In this document: positions 50,534-59,785 of the stretch, in pieces
Layout of the letters: each line of letters begins with the position of its first letter
Numbering within the stretch: the stretch's first letter is position 1
Source: Candidatus Heimdallarchaeota archaeon LC_2
GTDB lineage: Archaea; Asgardarchaeota; Heimdallarchaeia; Heimdallarchaeales; Kariarchaeaceae
NCBI GenBank assembly: GCA_001940725.1
Contig: MDVR01000020.1
Span: forward strand, 16,616-80,615
Length of the DNA stretch: 64,000 nt
Reading direction: 5' to 3'
Notes under the pieces: model-generated
Seen by the model: the letters and a program-made list of their open reading frames with translations, nothing else
Told to the model about the DNA's origin: nothing
Databases searched by the model: none
Made by a program: the position numbers and the translations under genes

Positions 50534-51015
50534 AACAGCAATACCACGGTAACCCATTCTGAGATCCCAATTGCAGTTCAAGTGCTTCCTGGAAATGTCA
50601 ATGACAAAAAAGCATTTGAAAATATTTTAGCAAAATCGCTTGAAATAATCCCCAAACCAACTGCGGTGTCTGCGGATAAAGGATATTCCTCCAGGAAAGA
50701 CAGGACACTAATACAGGAAGCTGGAGCTTCCAGTATATCCGCCCCACTAAAACGGATCTTAAGAATAAATCAATTCAAGACTTTCTACCTGATGATATGA
50801 GCGAGTATACCTACTGGAAGGTGTATTGGCGACATAATGCTGTGGAACGAACCTTTGACTATGCCAAAGGTTACTGTGGGCTAGGTAGCCCACGAGTTGT
50901 AAACAGAAATCCCATAAAACAACATGTCTTCCTTTCATTCTGCATTTTATTACTCATCAAAATTGCATGTGATGAAATGGGATTTGAAAAGACAAAATAC
51001 AGCATATTTGTCTGA
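50534..51015 (+). pseudogene. transposase remnant (IS4/IS1182-like DDE), frameshifted
   Basis: The frame from about 50534 reads SEIPIAVQVLPGNVNDKKAFENI and VSADKGYSSRKDR (second catalytic Asp of DDE), then shifts frame near 50725-50790 into YTYWKVYWRHNAVERTFDYAKG (catalytic Glu) and runs to the TGA at 51013-51015. The N-terminal third with the first Asp is missing. A programmed frameshift is possible, but the missing N-terminus points to decay. A hairpin follows at 51043. Confidence 0.8.
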
Positions 51016-51042
51016 TTTTCACCCGAAATAAAATACTAATTT

Positions 51043-51062
51043 AGCGGAGCTCACACTCCGCT
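51043..51062. terminator. hairpin AGCGGAG-N6-CTCCGCT after transposase remnant
   Basis: Perfect 7-bp stem with a 6-nt loop, 28 nt after the transposase stop. Either the end of the insertion sequence or a terminator hairpin. A T-rich run follows (TTTATGATTTTTAATT). Confidence 0.5.
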
Positions 51063-51227
51063 TTATGATTTTTAATTAAAAATATTGCTGATTGACTACG
51101 TCAATCGCAATTTCAATTAATTGTTTAGTATATCTTAAGACAGCCTAGATCGCTTGTTTGCATCAATAATTAATGAGACATCAACTCCTTACAAAATTAT
51201 TGAAGTTGATAATCGATTTCGGTTACC

Positions 51228-51590
51228 TTATCCAATATAACCATCACGATATCTGGTATTGTTATCTTTATTTGTTGGTTGAGTGAGTGCTAGGATATGT
51301 GAATCTTCTACAAAATTCGGTTCTTCTTGCTTCTTTTCAAAATCATCGATCTTCTTCTTATACCTGGTTTTAAACGCCCAATACGCAAGTAGAAATGATA
51401 TAAGTGGAACAATTAATCCCAAAATTGAAAATAATAAAATCTCGGATGTAGTGGTTCTAAGTATGCTATCAATGTCCTGAGATTTTGCCTTAGCAACTTG
51501 AAAATCAGTGTTCAAATTTTCCAAAGCATCTAATATACTTAGATAGGACCATGTAATTTGAGTCCCAAAAACATCGTGAAAAGCATCCAT
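51228..51590 (-). CDS. single-helix membrane protein, perhaps partial
   Basis: 120 residues: a short helical N-terminus, one membrane helix (EILLFSILGLIVPLISFLLAYWAF) and a basic then charged cytoplasmic tail. No domain recognised. It may be the C-terminal end of a longer extracellular protein whose 5' part is gone, because it lies in a region of decayed elements. Low-confidence gene. Confidence 0.4.
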   Translation of the reverse strand: MDAFHDVFGTQITWSYLSILDALENLNTDFQVAKAKSQDIDSILRTTTSEILLFSILGLIVPLISFLLAYWAFKTRYKKKIDDFEKKQEEPNFVEDSHILALTQPTNKDNNTRYRDGYIG

Positions 51591-52251
51591 TAATCTATCA
51601 TGATCTGAAAATGTAATATTTCGACGTTATTGAAAATTGTGTTCGAGCCATCGAACACTAAATGGTATAAGGAATAATAAGACAAATTCTGTTAAATAAT
51701 TCAAAATAGATATATAATCATCCTCTGCAAGGATATTCTATGCGATTTTCATTTTTCATTATTTTTCAAAAAGTAGGAGAAGGTCTTTCTCCTAATATGA
51801 AAATCTGTATATTTGGGATGTATTTTAGTCCTAGTACCAAATTCACCAAAGGTGTTAAATCGAGTGGAATAGATATATTTGATCATTATGGGAAAGATCT
51901 CGAAGGGGAAAGAGATAATGATACACTACTTGTAACAGGATTTTACGATTGAAAGTTGGTGTTATCTTTTTTGTTTTGGTTGAGAGAAGTAGAATATATG
52001 TTTTCTTAAGGTGGATTTTTAAAATAGAATTCAGCCTTGTAGCCTTGTAATGCAATTTTTCATAATTACAAATTTTATCAAATGAAAAATAAGCCCAATT
52101 TTCGGATCTAAATCAAAGTCATTCGTGAAAGAAAGTCGCTAGATTCTTTTAATTCCTCAGCATAGTCTAAAATTTGATAGAATAGATAACTGTATCCTGG
52201 AAGATTGAGGATTTATTAGAGCTTGTAATATTGGATTGATCGATTATTACG
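51591..52251. other. intergenic, no convincing gene
   Basis: A 70-codon plus-strand frame at 51740-51952 exists, but its sequence is not protein-like and no start signal is seen. The rest is AT-rich. The last part leads into the btuF operator. Confidence 0.4.
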
Positions 52252-52273
52252 TTATAGGTGAAAACGCCTATAA
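52252..52273 (+). promoter_or_regulatory. palindromic operator overlapping the btuF TATA box
   Basis: TTATAGG (52252-52258), 8-nt spacer TGAAAACG, CCTATAA (52267-52273). The right arm runs into CTATAAAAG, a TATA box about 27 nt upstream of the btuF ATG at 52299. A near-identical site in mirror orientation (62480-62501) precedes cobD, with extended similarity GATTGATCGATTAT on the distal side. A repressor binding here would block TBP. Confidence 0.75.
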
Positions 52274-52298
52274 AAGAAGAAAATTCATTAACATTTAC

Positions 52299-53336
52299 AT
52301 GACTAACCTAGATTCAAACCCGAATAAACGGAGAATGATATTGTCTATCCTGATAATTATACTCATAGTGTCAACGACACTAATAATCGTAAATTTAAAA
52401 GAAGATCAGACTCTGTCTGTTACAGACGCAAATGGTACAGAAATCAAATTTGAACAAGCACCTGAAACCATTGTTTCAACGGCTCCATCTATCACTGAAA
52501 TTCTTTTTGCATTAAACCTAGGGGATGAAATTGTTGGAATCACTACACAGGCAGATTATCCGGAAGAAATTTCTGGGCTTAAAGCTGACGGCACTTTTAC
52601 TGAGATTGGAGGCTTCTTTACTCCTAACTTAGAAATAATTATCACATTGGAAGCAGAGGTTATCTTCACGATTTCTGATATTCAAAGCCATATTGAATTG
52701 ACAGAGAGTCTCAGGGCACTAAATAGACCGGTTGTAGTCCTCTACGGAGGTCATAGTATTGAGAATATTTATAAAAATATTGTTTTAATTTCAAACATCA
52801 TGGATTCAGGGAAGGATGGAAATGAATTAGTTCAGACTATGAAAGATCAAATTAATTTAATAAGTGATATTACAGACAATGAAGCAATCAGTCCTTCAAT
52901 TCTCTATGCACTTTGGTTAGATCCAATTTCAACAACCGGTAATGATACATTCGTATCAGAGATTATTAATCACTCGGGTGGAAAAAATGTTTTTGAAGAT
53001 CAATCAAGTTGGATAACAATAGGTTTTGAGGATTTAATAGCTAAAAACCCTGAAGTAATTCTAATATCTGCAACCTACCTCCCTCAAACACCAGAGGAGT
53101 ACCTACTCCAATTTGAAAACGATGCTATTTGGAACTCAATTTCAGCTGTTCAAAATAATAAAGTATATTTCCTATTTGACCAAGCAGAGAATATCTTAAA
53201 CCGACAATCAGTTAGGGTGGTTGAAGCAATTCAATTATTAGCCAACATTCTGTATCCAGATTTATTTGATAATCAAGTTCCTAATACTATTGGCAATGAT
53301 TACTTGGATTATATTGGATCGATAGCTGGGAGTTGA
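52299..53336 (+). CDS. btuF: corrinoid ABC transporter substrate-binding protein
   Basis: About 345 residues from ATG 52299. N-terminal membrane anchor MILSILIIILIVSTTLIIV, then a class III binding-protein fold: IVSTAPSITEILFALNLGDEIVGITTQADYP is typical of BtuF (vitamin B12). GGFFTPNLEIIITLEAEVIF and the closing VVEAIQLLANILYP support the family. A single-helix anchor instead of lipidation is usual in archaea. Longer in-frame upstream codons overlap the operator and are not used. First gene of the btuFCD-cobZSY operon. A cobalamin rather than iron-siderophore ligand is inferred from the following cob genes. Confidence 0.9.
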   Translation: MTNLDSNPNKRRMILSILIIILIVSTTLIIVNLKEDQTLSVTDANGTEIKFEQAPETIVSTAPSITEILFALNLGDEIVGITTQADYPEEISGLKADGTFTEIGGFFTPNLEIIITLEAEVIFTISDIQSHIELTESLRALNRPVVVLYGGHSIENIYKNIVLISNIMDSGKDGNELVQTMKDQINLISDITDNEAISPSILYALWLDPISTTGNDTFVSEIINHSGGKNVFEDQSSWITIGFEDLIAKNPEVILISATYLPQTPEEYLLQFENDAIWNSISAVQNNKVYFLFDQAENILNRQSVRVVEAIQLLANILYPDLFDNQVPNTIGNDYLDYIGSIAGS

Positions 53337-53351
53337 GTGAAAAATAATTAA

Positions 53352-54380
53352 TCGAAAAGCGAAAAAAAAAAATTATCTAAAATTATCATATTAGGATCTA
53401 TTTTCACACTATTTCTATCAATAATATCGATTTCAATAGGTTCTGCAAAAATTCCCTTTTCTGTAGTTCTAAATCAATTATATGCTATCGCAATTTGGGA
53501 AATCGTTGACCCCTCAGATTCAGATTTTTTAATCATATATTATATTCGAATACCACGAACTATTGGGATTATCTGCGTAGGCTCTGGTTTAGCTCTTTCT
53601 GGAGTAGTAATGCAGTCAATGGTGAAAAATCCCCTTGTTGATCCGTATATTACTGGAGTTTCCTCAGGAGCGGCCTTTGGTGCGGTATTAATTTTATACG
53701 GATCTAACCTATCGTTTTCTATAGTATACGCCTTACCTTTATCTGCATTTATTGGAGCAGTAGGATCTTTTGTATTAACTATGATTATCATTTCTTATGT
53801 TGGAGACAATCCCACAAATTTTGTTTTGTCAGGCTTTATCGTTGGAATATTTTTTTCTTCACTTACAACAATTATCATTGTAACATCAGAAAATAATAAT
53901 CAAAGTTTGTTCTTTTGGTTATTTGGAAGCTTTGCCAATATGAATTGGGATAAGGCCATTATTCTGATAATTGGAAACTTTACCTTATCCTCCATGCTAA
54001 TGCTATATGTTAGAGAATTTAATGTAATTTCAATGGGTGATAAACAAGCCTCGGAGCTTGGAATAGATGTGAAAAGACTCAAAAAATATATAATTCTAGT
54101 AGTTTCGTTGTTAACCGCAATTTCAGTTAGCTTCACAGGGATTATAGGATTTATTGGACTTATTGTTCCACATTTTGCAAGAATTTTAGTAGGAAATGAT
54201 CATAGACTATTGATCCCAGCTTCAATGTTTTTAGGAGCAGAGATCTTGCTAATCGCCGATATTCTAGTTCGAATACTGTTTTCACCTGTGGAGATACCAA
54301 TTGGAACAGTTACATCAATTTTAGGTGCTCCGTTTTTCTTGTACTTATTATTCAGTCGAGGTAAAGTGTATGATAAGTAA
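53352..54380 (+). CDS. btuC: corrinoid ABC transporter permease
   Basis: BtuC/FecCD permease: IRIPRTIGIICVGSGLALSG, MQSMVKNPLVDPYITGVSSG, GIIGFIGLIVPHFARI and the final hydrophobic helix. Ten or so membrane helices if the N-terminus is included. In frame, the N-terminal residues run back to a TAA at 53349-53351 with no ATG/GTG/TTG, so no legal start exists in the sequence as given. If GTG 53337 (directly after btuF) is the start, one A too many in A5 and one too few in A11 at 53361-53372 would restore MKIINRKAKKKKLSK. I suspect homopolymer errors. The first internal ATG (53604) would delete two helices. Confidence 0.85.
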   Translation, partial: SKSEKKKLSKIIILGSIFTLFLSIISISIGSAKIPFSVVLNQLYAIAIWEIVDPSDSDFLIIYYIRIPRTIGIICVGSGLALSGVVMQSMVKNPLVDPYITGVSSGAAFGAVLILYGSNLSFSIVYALPLSAFIGAVGSFVLTMIIISYVGDNPTNFVLSGFIVGIFFSSLTTIIIVTSENNNQSLFFWLFGSFANMNWDKAIILIIGNFTLSSMLMLYVREFNVISMGDKQASELGIDVKRLKKYIILVVSLLTAISVSFTGIIGFIGLIVPHFARILVGNDHRLLIPASMFLGAEILLIADILVRILFSPVEIPIGTVTSILGAPFFLYLLFSRGKVYDK

Positions 54381-55206
54381 TGGATCAAGTTATTGTACAG
54401 AAATGAGAGTAATTGATGTAAACAATTTAAGTTTTAATTATACAAACAATTCAATCTTATCAAATATCTCCTTTGAAGTGTATAAAGGTGATTTTATTGG
54501 AGTTATCGGCGAGAACGGAACTGGTAAAACGACCTTGTTAAACTGCATTAATGGTAGCTTAAAGATTAATTCAGGAAGCATTTCAGTGCTTGACAAAGAC
54601 ATTAACGGGTATTCAAAAAGTGAATTGGCAAAACTAATGGCCACAGTTTCAGTTGGTGTTAATAGTAGTATCAATCCTCAAGTATGTGACTTTCTGATGT
54701 TGGGAAGGTACCCATTCACAGAAAAGATTTGGTGGGAAACAGACGAGGATGAAAAGATAGTCAAAAAAATAGTTAATCAATTCAAATTACACCCTTTTTT
54801 GGATCGTAAACTACGTGATCTTAGCAATGGAGAGCTCCAGCAAGTACTGATTGCTAAAGGAATGATTCAAACACCAAGGATATTGCTTGTAGATGAACCA
54901 TCAAGCAATTTAGACTTGAAACATAAAATTCAGATGATGAATTATTTCAGTTTCTTATCTCACGGCAAGAAATTGACAATTATTATAGCCTCACATGATT
55001 TAAACCTAGTGAATCGCTATTGTAATAAGGTAATATTACTTAAAAATCAGGCTATCTATAAAATTGGAAAACCAACTGAAGTTTTAACTAAAAAGAATCT
55101 CGAAGTTGTATTTCAAGTAAAAGTGGAAATCATAAAAAGTGAGGTGGGCGATTTGATAATGCCATATATGGATAAAATTGAAAAGAGGAGGAATACTATT
55201 GAGTAA
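54370..55206 (+). CDS. btuD: corrinoid ABC transporter ATP-binding protein
   Basis: ABC ATPase with Walker A GENGTGKTTL, Q-loop region, signature LSNGELQQVLIAKGM, Walker B ILLVDEPSSNLD and the switch His in IASHDLNLV. The C-terminal 30 residues extend beyond the core. ATG 54370 overlaps the end of btuC (ATG within GTGTATGATAAG), so translation is coupled; ATG 54403 (MRVIDVNNLSF) is an alternative that fits the family start better. Powers corrinoid import with BtuF and BtuC. Confidence 0.92.
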   Translation: MISNGSSYCTEMRVIDVNNLSFNYTNNSILSNISFEVYKGDFIGVIGENGTGKTTLLNCINGSLKINSGSISVLDKDINGYSKSELAKLMATVSVGVNSSINPQVCDFLMLGRYPFTEKIWWETDEDEKIVKKIVNQFKLHPFLDRKLRDLSNGELQQVLIAKGMIQTPRILLVDEPSSNLDLKHKIQMMNYFSFLSHGKKLTIIIASHDLNLVNRYCNKVILLKNQAIYKIGKPTEVLTKKNLEVVFQVKVEIIKSEVGDLIMPYMDKIEKRRNTIE

Positions 55207-55669
55207 CACACCTCGAAATTTTATGGATTTGTTTCGGGAAGCAGGAATCAACATTGAAACTTTATGGAGTACTGCATTAGAGTTACACTCCAAACATCCA
55301 TTTTGGAGTGAGGAACAACTAAAAGGGCTTTTTTTTAACTACATCAGTATTTATTCCAAGGATATCAATGTGAATTCTGTAATATTTGCGGCATTTGAAC
55401 TTGAAAAACTGGGAAGTTGCGGTGCAATTTTTGGATTGTCAAAAGAGGACTTCGAGCAAGACCCCGTTCATTTACTAGCTGATGAGATGTTAGGGATTGC
55501 ACTTTCACAATATATTTCAGGGACCAAAGGAGTGTTCAATTTTACTCGGTATGATCGCAAGAAGCCAGGTATTCTAAAAAAGTTGGGTCCATTTATTGAC
55601 GATATTGTAGCTGCATTAATCGGAAGTATTATGTCTAATATTTACACAAAGCTACTGGAGGAACCATAA
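55199..55669 (+). CDS. cobZ: alpha-ribazole-phosphate phosphatase (CobZ-like)
   Basis: 156 residues from TTG 55199, which sits 6-8 nt after GAGGAGG and overlaps the btuD stop. The C-terminal half (LLADEMLGIALSQYISG, FTRYDRKKPGILKKLGPFIDDIVAAL) matches the PgpA-like fold of archaeal CobZ, with the conserved DE, D-x-KP and DD motifs. Removes the phosphate from alpha-ribazole-P or adenosylcobalamin-5'-phosphate, the last step of nucleotide loop assembly. The family is shared with phosphatidylglycerophosphatase A; the position among cob genes decides for CobZ. Confidence 0.8.
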   Translation: MSNTPRNFMDLFREAGINIETLWSTALELHSKHPFWSEEQLKGLFFNYISIYSKDINVNSVIFAAFELEKLGSCGAIFGLSKEDFEQDPVHLLADEMLGIALSQYISGTKGVFNFTRYDRKKPGILKKLGPFIDDIVAALIGSIMSNIYTKLLEEP

Positions 55670-56461
55670 TTGGGAATTATTAGTATATTTAAATCACAAA
55701 TTGGACTGTTTACAATTATTAGAGTTGAGGCTGGTGAGAAAGAATATCAGGAATTATCCGAACATTTCGAATTAATCGTTTTATTTGGAACAATTCTTGG
55801 TCTAATTTTTGGATCAATTATTCAACTGTTTAATTCCTTGTTTTCGGTAGCTATATCTGCGATCTTGCTGATAATACTCATTCATTATTTTAACGGATTT
55901 TTGCATATAGATGGCCTAATCGACTTTGGAGATATGTTTGTATGCTTGGGATCTAAGAATAAAAAAATTGATGTATTGAAAGATCCAAGGGTTGGAGCTG
56001 GAGGAACTATGTTTGCCATATTAGTAACATTATTGACTCTGTTTAGCATCATCAATCTCCCCGTGAATTATTTGTTCTATTCAATATTGGTCAGTGAAAT
56101 CCTTGCAAAAAATTCCTTGGTTATATCAGCATCAATAGGTAAAGCGTCAAATTATGGGATCGCTTCAAGAATGATTAATTATTCCGGAAGGAAAACCATA
56201 GTAATTGGAATTTTTCTCACTTTGCTGTTGTTGTTTTTGATAAATTATTTTATTCAACCCCAGTATATAGGGAATTTCTATTCATCCGTTCTGATCGTTG
56301 CAACATTATTATTCGTTAGTATAATAATTCCAGTTGGTTTAGTTAGATATTCACAGAATCAAATTGGATATATAAATGGAGATATTTTTGGAGCTGTAAA
56401 TGAATTAAGCAGAGTCGGGGTTTTGCTTACAATAATTTTGTTGATAGGGGCAATCACATGA
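55670..56461 (+). CDS. cobS: cobalamin synthase (adenosylcobinamide-GDP ribazoletransferase)
   Basis: 263-residue membrane enzyme that joins alpha-ribazole to adenosylcobinamide-GDP. HYFNGFLHIDGLIDFGDMF is the CobS signature (H/GxDGLxDxxD), followed by DPRVGAGGTMFAIL and several membrane helices. The start is TTG 55670, immediately after the cobZ stop with GGAGG seven nucleotides upstream. Overlaps cobY by 4 bp. Confidence 0.93.
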   Translation: MGIISIFKSQIGLFTIIRVEAGEKEYQELSEHFELIVLFGTILGLIFGSIIQLFNSLFSVAISAILLIILIHYFNGFLHIDGLIDFGDMFVCLGSKNKKIDVLKDPRVGAGGTMFAILVTLLTLFSIINLPVNYLFYSILVSEILAKNSLVISASIGKASNYGIASRMINYSGRKTIVIGIFLTLLLLFLINYFIQPQYIGNFYSSVLIVATLLFVSIIIPVGLVRYSQNQIGYINGDIFGAVNELSRVGVLLTIILLIGAIT

Positions 56462-57063
56462 TAGATATTGACGTTTTGATAATGGCTGGGGGTAAAGGAA
56501 CAAGACTAAATTTAGATCAAGTAGAAAAGCCGATTATTAGAATATCAGGAAAACCGATGATAAACTATATCTGTGAGGAATTACAAAAATCTAAATTTAT
56601 CAATAACATTTGGATAGCAACGAGTAAGTATACAAAAAAAACGATGGATTATCTTAGGAATTATAACATTATCGAAACTGAAGGAAATGGATATGTGAAG
56701 GACTTGAATTATGCAGTTCAACAAATATCTTCAAAATATTTATTAGTTTCACCATGTGACTTACCTCTGATTAGATATATCACACTTGATAAATTAATTG
56801 AGCATTATGAGAAAGCAACTCCTAATTCACTGGTTGTAGTAGTTCCTACTAAATACCTAAATTCAATTGGATTTCATCATGATTATTCTTTCGACATTCA
56901 AAATTTAGAAGTAGTCCCTTGTGGAGTTAGTATTTTAGATATAGATGAATTTCGGACGAACGATTTTGTAAATGAGGAACATTACATTTCGAATGATCTG
57001 GGTTTTATTATGAATGTTAACACAAAAAATTCAATTCTGGAAGTGGAGAAGTTATTAAAATAA
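56458..57063 (+). CDS. cobY: adenosylcobinamide-phosphate guanylyltransferase
   Basis: 201 residues. MobA/CobY nucleotidyltransferase: MAGGKGTRLNLDQVEKPIIRISGKPMI, then VSPCDLPLI. CobY is the archaeal non-orthologous replacement for the bacterial CobU and activates adenosylcobinamide-phosphate with GTP. ATGA overlap with cobS. Last gene of the plus-strand arm. MobA itself is less likely because of the operon. Confidence 0.9.
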   Translation: MIDIDVLIMAGGKGTRLNLDQVEKPIIRISGKPMINYICEELQKSKFINNIWIATSKYTKKTMDYLRNYNIIETEGNGYVKDLNYAVQQISSKYLLVSPCDLPLIRYITLDKLIEHYEKATPNSLVVVVPTKYLNSIGFHHDYSFDIQNLEVVPCGVSILDIDEFRTNDFVNEEHYISNDLGFIMNVNTKNSILEVEKLLK

Positions 57064-57219
57064 GCATTTGAAAATGACTCGATCGCTCTCTTATCTGAAT
57101 TTTGTATATTTCGTTAAATGATTTCTTGAATTAGGAGAGCCGAGTGATCAACTACATAAGCAATCTTATCTTGAAATCATTGTTTTTCTAATATTTACCT
57201 CGGATAAAATCAGTGATAA

Positions 57220-57246
57220 ATACTGTATAGTGGTGGTATACAGTAT
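57220..57246. promoter_or_regulatory. palindrome ATACTGTATA-N7-TATACAGTAT
   Basis: Perfect 10-bp arms around GTGGTGG in the intergenic region after cobY, about 170 nt before the decayed PHP gene. It could be an operator of that lost gene or a transcript hairpin. The core is AT-rich and could also form a cruciform. Confidence 0.55.
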
Positions 57247-57415
57247 AGATGGTCCTGTTTTCTCCTTAATCTGAGGCACCAAAATAAAAACGCTAAAATC
57301 ATCGGAGTACAAAAATTAAATTAATAGAAAAAATAAAGTTAACAACGAATAAAAAATAACTTAATAAAACTTCACCTTACCCAATTATCTTAAAGATTGG
57401 AATTAGGAGGTCTAC

Positions 57416-57662
57416 ATGAAAATTCATGCTGATCTACACACACATAGCATTTTCGCAGGTGGCGCAGGAGGATTAAGCAAAGATGGTCTGGAATCTAACC
57501 GAAAATGAACAAAAGATCCCAAGAGTCATCAACTTATTCTCCACTTAAAGGTGTTAATTTGTTGGGTACATTGAATACCAGTTTGGACCGTGGAACAAAA
57601 TTTTGCAAAGTAAATTGGAAGAGGTTTGTTTACCGAATATACAGGTAGCTTTGACAAATTAA
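57416..57662 (+). pseudogene. PHP-family phosphoesterase remnant
   Basis: ATG 57416 preceded by TAGGAGG reads MKIHADLHTHSIFAGGAGG, the PHP-domain metal motif (DLHTHS), and stops at TGA 57506. Downstream frames continue as KGVNLLGT and then, after a shift, QFGPWNKILQSKLEE to TAA 57662, which resemble later parts of the same archaeal PHP family (TIGR00375/EndoQ-like). Most of the gene is missing and it is frameshifted. The ribosome-binding site is still intact. Confidence 0.65.
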
Positions 57663-57689
57663 TTTGCTTAAATTGATTTAATTAATGTT

Positions 57690-58790
57690 TTACAGCTCAT
57701 TATTACTCTTACTAACACCTGCATTTTCGAATGTCGCCATTTTATTAAGGATTTCGATGGATGATTTTATTATAGGGTACGCAATTGCAGCTCCTGTTCC
57801 TTCCCCAAGTCTTAATTTAAGATTTACTAGTGCTTCAGCTCCCAAAAATTCTAATAATGATTGATGTCCTAGTTCATCTGAGACATGGCTGAAAATGCAA
57901 TAATCAAGAACTGATTGATGGGAGAAGTAAGCTACCAAAAGCGCAGAACTTGAAATAAACCCGTCAATGAGGATTGTCATTTTAAGTTCTGCTGCCCTAA
58001 GAATCGCTCCAGCCATCATTGCTATTTCAAAGCCACCAAAGGTTTGTAAAATTAATTGGCTATTGCTTATCTCAAGTAAAGGGGAATGAAAATCAATCAC
58101 CTTATTTAGCACCGATATTTTGTGTAATACACCCTCATTGTTTAATCCTGTTCCTTTTCCAACACACTGATCTATACTTAATTTGCAAAGAAAACTCATA
58201 ATCAAGGACGCAGAAGAAGTATTTCCAATCCCCATTTCTCCTATTCCAACGATATTGCATCCACCTTCGTGCAATTTGTCAATGATTTGAGAACCATATG
58301 AAATAGAAATTACTACTTCATTATTTGTCATAGCCTTAGAGTGCAAACAATTTTTCGTTCCATAACCAACTTTTGCATCAATTAATCCTAAAACTGCATT
58401 AAAATTGTAATTAACACCTGCATCCACAACAAACAATTTCATATTATTTTGTGAGGTTAAAACAGAAATTGCAGCCCCACCATTTACAAAATTTTGAACC
58501 ATTTGATGAGTCACTTCTTGTGGATATTTTGAAACCCCTTCATTTACAATTCCATGATCACCTGCAAAAACAATCACAGTGGGATTCTCTAAGTGTGGAG
58601 AAAGGGTATCCTGAATTAATCCTATTTTTATAGCAAGATCTTCAAGTATCCCTAGAGATCCTATAGGTTTTGTCTTATTGTCTACTTTAGTTTTGAGCTC
58701 TTCTCTCTTATTTGAGTTAAGAGAAGCGATTTTAAAATCAGACAATTTTTTATGTGATTTGTTATTTTTTTCGAATATAAATTTTTTCAA
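57690..58790 (-). CDS. cobT: nicotinate-nucleotide:dimethylbenzimidazole phosphoribosyltransferase
   Basis: 366 residues. Makes alpha-ribazole phosphate for the lower ligand. KPIGSLG near residue 42, AGDHGIVNEGVS, VGIGEMGIGNTSSASL and the C-terminal LRLGEGTGAA with the catalytic glutamate are those of the bacterial CobT family, not of the distinct archaeal family (MJ1598 type). Likely acquired from bacteria. Last gene of the minus-strand arm, 4 bp after cbiB. Confidence 0.92.
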   Translation of the reverse strand: MKKFIFEKNNKSHKKLSDFKIASLNSNKREELKTKVDNKTKPIGSLGILEDLAIKIGLIQDTLSPHLENPTVIVFAGDHGIVNEGVSKYPQEVTHQMVQNFVNGGAAISVLTSQNNMKLFVVDAGVNYNFNAVLGLIDAKVGYGTKNCLHSKAMTNNEVVISISYGSQIIDKLHEGGCNIVGIGEMGIGNTSSASLIMSFLCKLSIDQCVGKGTGLNNEGVLHKISVLNKVIDFHSPLLEISNSQLILQTFGGFEIAMMAGAILRAAELKMTILIDGFISSSALLVAYFSHQSVLDYCIFSHVSDELGHQSLLEFLGAEALVNLKLRLGEGTGAAIAYPIIKSSIEILNKMATFENAGVSKSNNEL

Positions 58791-58794
58791 TAAA

Positions 58795-59776
58795 TCAACT
58801 CCAATTGATTTTTCTGTAAATTAAATCTTCAATTAATAACTGGAAATTCAATCCAAATGTTGAAAATAGTGGGATCGTTAAAATTGCAGTAAATAGTAAT
58901 GATGCAAACCAGGAAACCTTCAATGAGAGGATTATATCTTCATTCTTATGTGGAAGTCTCCCTTCACCTAAGAAATAATGATTATTTTTCTCCAAAGCTA
59001 TTGACAAACCCCCAGCCATGCATGCCATAGGTAAACCTGAGTTTGGACTTTCTGTTCTCGTTCCGTGTCTAAAGGCGATAGTTAGAGAAGCTCTCCAATT
59101 TAGTCTTAGGAATGCAAAGGATATTGCCAAAAATGGAATGGATAACCTTGCGGGTATCCAATTTAAAATATCATCCAATTTTGCAGTGAAAAATCCCACA
59201 TATCTATATCTTTGATTCTTATATCCTACCATTGCATCAGCAGTATTTACAATGCGATAAATTATCGCACCTGGCAGTCCTAACAATGCAAAATAGAAAA
59301 ATGGAGCAATTATACTATCTACTAGATTTTCGGAAATACTTTCAATTGTTCCAGAGCGAATATGTGGAAAGTCTAAGGTACGGACATCCCTACTTAGTAA
59401 TTTCGATACGTGATATCTTGAGGCTTTAAGATCATTTTTTTCCAAAGAATCTATTATTGGCAATGCATGATCTCTAAATGACTTGATCGCAAACATCGGC
59501 TTAAACATGAAACTTAAAATAATAATCCAAGTAATACTTCCAAACTCAATTCTAGTAAATCCCGATAAGATAACAAATAATATAACAAATACTGATGAGG
59601 GAATGATAATAATAAAGATACCAAGGATAGATTGAGATAATTTTCCATTCCTAGGAATCCTTTTTTGAATTTGATCAATCATCCATCCTATCCAAACAAC
59701 TGGATGCATTCTCGATTTTGGTTCACCTAAAACAACATCAATTAGAATGCTTAGGGAAATTATTAAAACACCCCAT
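58795..59776 (-). CDS. cbiB: adenosylcobinamide-phosphate synthase
   Basis: About 325 residues, membrane protein. Attaches aminopropanol phosphate to cobyric acid. HPVVWIGWMIDQI, GFFTAKLDDILNWIPARLS and ESPNSGLPMACMAGGLSI are CbiB signatures. In-frame codons upstream of the first ATG (59709) read LIDVVLGEPKSRMHPV, the expected N-terminus, but no start codon is in frame. ATG 59774-59776 would be in frame if the GGGG at 59770-59773 were GGG, so a homopolymer error is likely. I have drawn the gene to that ATG. Located between cbiP and cobT in the minus-strand arm. Confidence 0.85.
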
Positions 59777-59785
59777 ATAAATAAA

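Noticed and set aside
51740..51952. 70-codon plus-strand frame
   Set aside because: Sequence not protein-like, no start signal, in a region of decayed DNA.
52201..52298. B12 riboswitch upstream of btuF
   Set aside because: No cobalamin-box-like structure; the conserved element is a short DNA palindrome over the TATA box.
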